Shown here one piece after another: positions 61,714-64,000 of a stretch of 64,000 bases of DNA. Numbering within the stretch: the stretch's first letter is position 1; each line of letters starts with the position of its first letter. A program made the translations under genes and the position numbers. The notes under the pieces were generated by a model. It was not told where the DNA came from. It searched no databases and worked only from the letters and a program-made list of their open reading frames with translations. Origin of the DNA: DYKG01 sp964596185 (lineage in GTDB: Bacteria; Muiribacteriota; Ozemobacteria; Ozemobacterales; Ozemobacteraceae); contig CAZQUE010000005.1 in NCBI GenBank assembly GCA_964596185.1, positions 46,527 to 110,526 of the forward strand, in the 5' to 3' direction.

Positions 61714-62502
61714 GGGAATAGATGTTTCCCTGGTAATGTTTTTCAGACGAACTTCGACCAACCAGTCTGAACACTTCTTCATATCAGCAGGCTCATCTGG
61801 AAGATGACTTGTGGCATGTGCTTCTTCCAGCCTTCTTTCAAGCCCAGGCCATCTTTCAACGAATTGTTTTGCAGAGTTTTCATCCAGACACTTCTTTTCG
61901 GAGGTCTCAGAATAAATTTTGATCAGTTCTAAAGCTTCTTCAAATTTGTATTCTGGCCCAAGTTTTTTAACGTCACCAATTACCTCACCAGTAATTAGTA
62001 AATGAATTCCGGTCAGAGCAACACGATAGATGTATAAAAGAGATTTGATTCTGAAAAGGCCATTATTCAAAAATTCATTGCACTTTTTCTGAAAAAAGCC
62101 TGAATAGTGATGAAAAAATCTTTTTGAAAGATAAAAATCTTTCATTGCTTTAAGCTGCGCAGCCTCTTCTGTTTCAAACAACTGAAAAGGCGAGAAAATC
62201 CTTTCCAACATGTTTCCGTTACCCTTTAGAAGCAACTTTAAAGCCTGTTCAACCTCATTGCTGGTAAAATCACATAAAGTGTTTTTCCACATTTGCTCAA
62301 CATTCTGTGCTGCCGTCGGCTTTTCCAGGCCAAGCAATTCTCTTGTTGGCGCAACATGAATTCCCTTTAAATCAAGGTCGCTGTCAGGTGCTGGAAAGCC
62401 GTAAAAATGACTTCCGGTCACTCCGACAAGAAGGATTTTTCCTTTGTCAAAAGATCGGTTCGCAAAATCACGACCAAGTTCAATCTGACTTTTTTCTAAC
62501 AT
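61711..62502 (-). CDS. Nucleotidyltransferase domain protein (RlaP-like), second of a tandem pair
   Basis: The predicted 263 residues start at the ATG at 62502. The nucleotidyltransferase motif GVTGSHFYGFPAPDSDLDLKG (G-S-x-x-x-G with the D-S-D-L-D acid pair) puts it in the DNA polymerase beta superfamily, close to the RlaP-like (PF10127-type) group from RNA-repair contexts. The helical C-terminal half binds the second substrate in relatives. The start overlaps the end of the upstream paralogue (ATG inside AAATGTTAG), so the pair is translationally coupled. A terminator repeat follows directly. Confidence 0.75.
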   Translation of the reverse strand: MLEKSQIELGRDFANRSFDKGKILLVGVTGSHFYGFPAPDSDLDLKGIHVAPTRELLGLEKPTAAQNVEQMWKNTLCDFTSNEVEQALKLLLKGNGNMLERIFSPFQLFETEEAAQLKAMKDFYLSKRFFHHYSGFFQKKCNEFLNNGLFRIKSLLYIYRVALTGIHLLITGEVIGDVKKLGPEYKFEEALELIKIYSETSEKKCLDENSAKQFVERWPGLERRLEEAHATSHLPDEPADMKKCSDWLVEVRLKNITRETSIP

Positions 62503-63422
62503 TTCAGGCAACCCATGATTATTTCGGAACAAAGTATGTTTAGACTTTCACTGTCAGGCAACTCAGGCAATAGACAGCTTTTTCTCGCTTCGACAATATT
62601 CTGATGCATTGATTCTGCATATTCAATCAGCTTGTCAAACTTCCATTCGCCACGCTTGATTGCCAAAAGTTCTTCACGGTCCGGCCTTTTGACCACAACT
62701 TTTCCAGTTGTAAGGATTTCTAATGCCATTCTAAGTAGCCTTACCAGGTGTAAAGCATGTTTGGTATCATAACCAAAATCCTTTTCTAGTTTCGCTCTGG
62801 CAGGATTTCTCTCACGCAACCAAGTTTGAAACTGCTGCCATTCTTTAGCGGCAGCCCTATAACTTCGCTCACGATCCAGCATCAACATAAAATTGGGGGG
62901 AATCTCATCCTGAGATATTCTTCCGCTTTCAAGCAATGAATCTGCTGCACCAATCTGATCATTTGATATAACTGGTTTACCGGACAACTGGAAATCTTTT
63001 CGTTGCGGTTGAGCTTTTGGAGGTTCAAGTAACCATCTGCGATGAGTTTTAATGCGCCGCAACTGTGAAAGAGCATACTTTCCAAAAGAATCTGCTACCC
63101 GAAGTGATAAAAATCGTTCACGTTCGGCCAGCAATTTTTCAGCCTGTTTATTGCAGGATTTTATTGAATCAGCTGGTACCCAGAGCATTTCTATTGCAGT
63201 GGGATTGGCGTCTATCGCGAGTTTGAAAAATTTACGGACATCATAAAGAGTATGGTCTTTATTAATGATCAGCTGCTCAGGCGACTGCAAAAAACCAGAA
63301 TACCAACATGGTGGACCAATAATCACGCCCTTCAAGTCAAGGTCTGATTCAGGACCATCAAGACCGAAAGCCTGGCTGCCATGAACCACTTCGTAAATCA
63401 GTTTGTAATCTTGTTCCTGCAT
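62496..63422 (-). CDS. Nucleotidyltransferase domain protein (RlaP-like), first of a tandem pair
   Basis: The predicted 308 residues start at the ATG at 63422 (a TTG four codons upstream is possible). EVVHGSQAFGLDGPESDLDLKG is the same catalytic motif as in the downstream paralogue, with both acidic residues kept. The helical region GYDTKHALHLVRLLRMALEIL (about 215-235) and LPELPDSESLNILC are typical of the RlaP-like group. The two proteins share motif and layout but differ strongly elsewhere, so they may form a heterodimer. No RNA ligase gene is nearby. Confidence 0.75.
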   Translation of the reverse strand: MQEQDYKLIYEVVHGSQAFGLDGPESDLDLKGVIIGPPCWYSGFLQSPEQLIINKDHTLYDVRKFFKLAIDANPTAIEMLWVPADSIKSCNKQAEKLLAERERFLSLRVADSFGKYALSQLRRIKTHRRWLLEPPKAQPQRKDFQLSGKPVISNDQIGAADSLLESGRISQDEIPPNFMLMLDRERSYRAAAKEWQQFQTWLRERNPARAKLEKDFGYDTKHALHLVRLLRMALEILTTGKVVVKRPDREELLAIKRGEWKFDKLIEYAESMHQNIVEARKSCLLPELPDSESLNILCSEIIMGCLKC

Positions 63423-63480
63423 TTCTTTCGCCAAAATCTATGTAAGACAAATTATTGTCACGAACTATTTCAGATCTCTT

Positions 63481-63876
63481 TTATGCAACAGGATATGGAA
63501 ACAAAACCAACTCGTTTATAAAGCGGTAGTCTTTCTGATTTTTACTTATTAGGGGCTTTTGAGAGACAATTGCCGTGGCGGCAATTAGAGCATCGGGAAT
63601 TAGGAGACCGTGACTCAAAAAATATTTGCCTACAAGCTCAATCGTTTTATGTGTGATTTCAGGAGTCAAATCGTTGATTGGCAATTCTTCAAGAAATTTG
63701 TTGGCTTCTTTAAGCTCTGTTTTATTGCGGCAGCCAACAATAATCTCCAGTTTTGTAATTGCGGAGATTTCAAGTTGATGATCTTTTTCGAGTTTTTTAA
63801 GGCAATTTACTGCTAATTCGTCATCATGTGCCAGGTCGACCAAAATGTCTGTATCGACAATAACGGCCTTACGCAT
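63481..63876 (-). CDS. vapC: PIN-domain toxin (VapC family)
   Basis: The protein has 131 residues. PIN-domain acidic residues are in place: D8 (VIVDTDILVDL), E44 (TKLEIIVG), D95 (IPDALIAATA) and D116 (KDYRF). VapC toxins are magnesium-dependent ribonucleases that cleave tRNA or rRNA. The start codon overlaps the stop region of the antitoxin gene, the standard coupled arrangement. Confidence 0.88.
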   Translation of the reverse strand: MRKAVIVDTDILVDLAHDDELAVNCLKKLEKDHQLEISAITKLEIIVGCRNKTELKEANKFLEELPINDLTPEITHKTIELVGKYFLSHGLLIPDALIAATAIVSQKPLISKNQKDYRFINELVLFPYPVA

Positions 63877-64000
63877 CTTTCTGGCCCCAATGCTGTTTTC
63901 GAAGATTTTTCACATAACCTGAGCTGTCACTGGTTTCTTCTCGGTTTTTCCACATGCCGATAAATTTGCCTTTGATAACCGACTTATGATTATTCCCTGC
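63869..64000 (-). CDS. vapB: VapB-type antitoxin, C-terminal part only (5' end outside the window)
   Basis: The last 43 codons of a gene run in from the right edge. They encode SVIKGKFIGMWKNREETSDS followed by a YVKNLRKQHWGQKDA-like tail, the C-terminal toxin-binding pattern of VapB antitoxins (GMWKDRED...YVRNLRK). The stop codon lies inside the first codons of vapC, as expected for a coupled pair. The DNA-binding N-terminus is not in the window. Confidence 0.7.
   Translation of the reverse strand, partial: AGNNHKSVIKGKFIGMWKNREETSDSSGYVKNLRKQHWGQKDA

Noticed and set aside
1..64000. CRISPR arrays, insertion sequences, rRNA and tRNA genes
   Set aside because: No regularly spaced direct repeats, transposase motifs or RNA gene signatures were found on reading either strand; a dedicated search was not possible.

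Overview
The window comes from a bacterial chromosome with a Gram-negative type envelope: Sec signal peptides, lipoprotein signals, an MltA lytic transglycosylase, type II secretion-style pseudopilins and many exported proteins of no known family. Base composition looks moderate by eye, and most genes have AGGAG-like ribosome binding sites. Polyhydroxyalkanoate (PHA) storage, pseudopilins and many uncharacterised secreted proteins would suit an uncultured deep-branching lineage (Riflebacteria-like, for example), but no rRNA or other phylogenetic marker is present, so that is only a guess. No tRNA, rRNA, CRISPR array or insertion sequence was seen.

Layout. 1-2 kb: the tail of a phosphorelay (HPt protein plus a receiver/DHp protein), then a MarR-regulated azoreductase. 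2.1-8.6 kb: a pseudopilus-like operon (PilX/GspK-like giant minor pilin, two pseudopilins, two secreted proteins) closed by a strong terminator. 8.7-10.2 kb: an ECF sigma factor with a zinc-finger/FecR anti-sigma factor. 10.2-15.3 kb: a complete six-gene PHA operon on the minus strand (phasin, reductase, synthase, small synthase-associated protein, second synthase, thiolase), with a strong promoter set in TGC-rich repeats. 15.7-32.8 kb: mixed housekeeping and envelope genes (TerB-like, lipoprotein, EEP phosphatase, MltA, CHASE4 hybrid histidine kinase, GapN, radical SAM, exported HAD phosphatase, P-loop kinase-like protein, exported phospholipase D-like protein, Nudix). 33-44.8 kb: a repeat-bearing VWA protein, a BLUF-adenylyl cyclase, an exported aldo/keto reductase, a transporter, a VOC protein and several exported proteins, one with a GspG-like core behind a Sec signal.

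44.9-50.3 kb is the most unusual stretch. It holds a WYL regulator, a PD-(D/E)XK nuclease-like protein, a Clp/HSP100-like AAA+ ATPase fused to an FtsH-type M41 zinc protease, a divergent PGN_0703-like nuclease and a small partner protein. Together they look like a candidate, possibly undescribed, defence system that couples protein unfolding/proteolysis to nucleases.

50.4-57.4 kb: an S9 peptidase, a chalcone-isomerase-like protein with an HExxH protein, and the PreTA dihydropyrimidine dehydrogenase pair. 57.8-64 kb: an accessory segment with a RelE/ParE-type toxin-antitoxin pair, a higBA pair whose toxin is frameshifted, a transglutaminase-like lipoprotein, two tandem nucleotidyltransferases and a vapBC pair cut by the window edge. 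Two copies of an ~90 bp structured repeat lie about 3.8 kb apart in this segment.

The blue-light cyclase at 35.4 kb closely matches the architecture and active-site spacing of known photoactivated adenylyl cyclases and is the most directly testable single gene.
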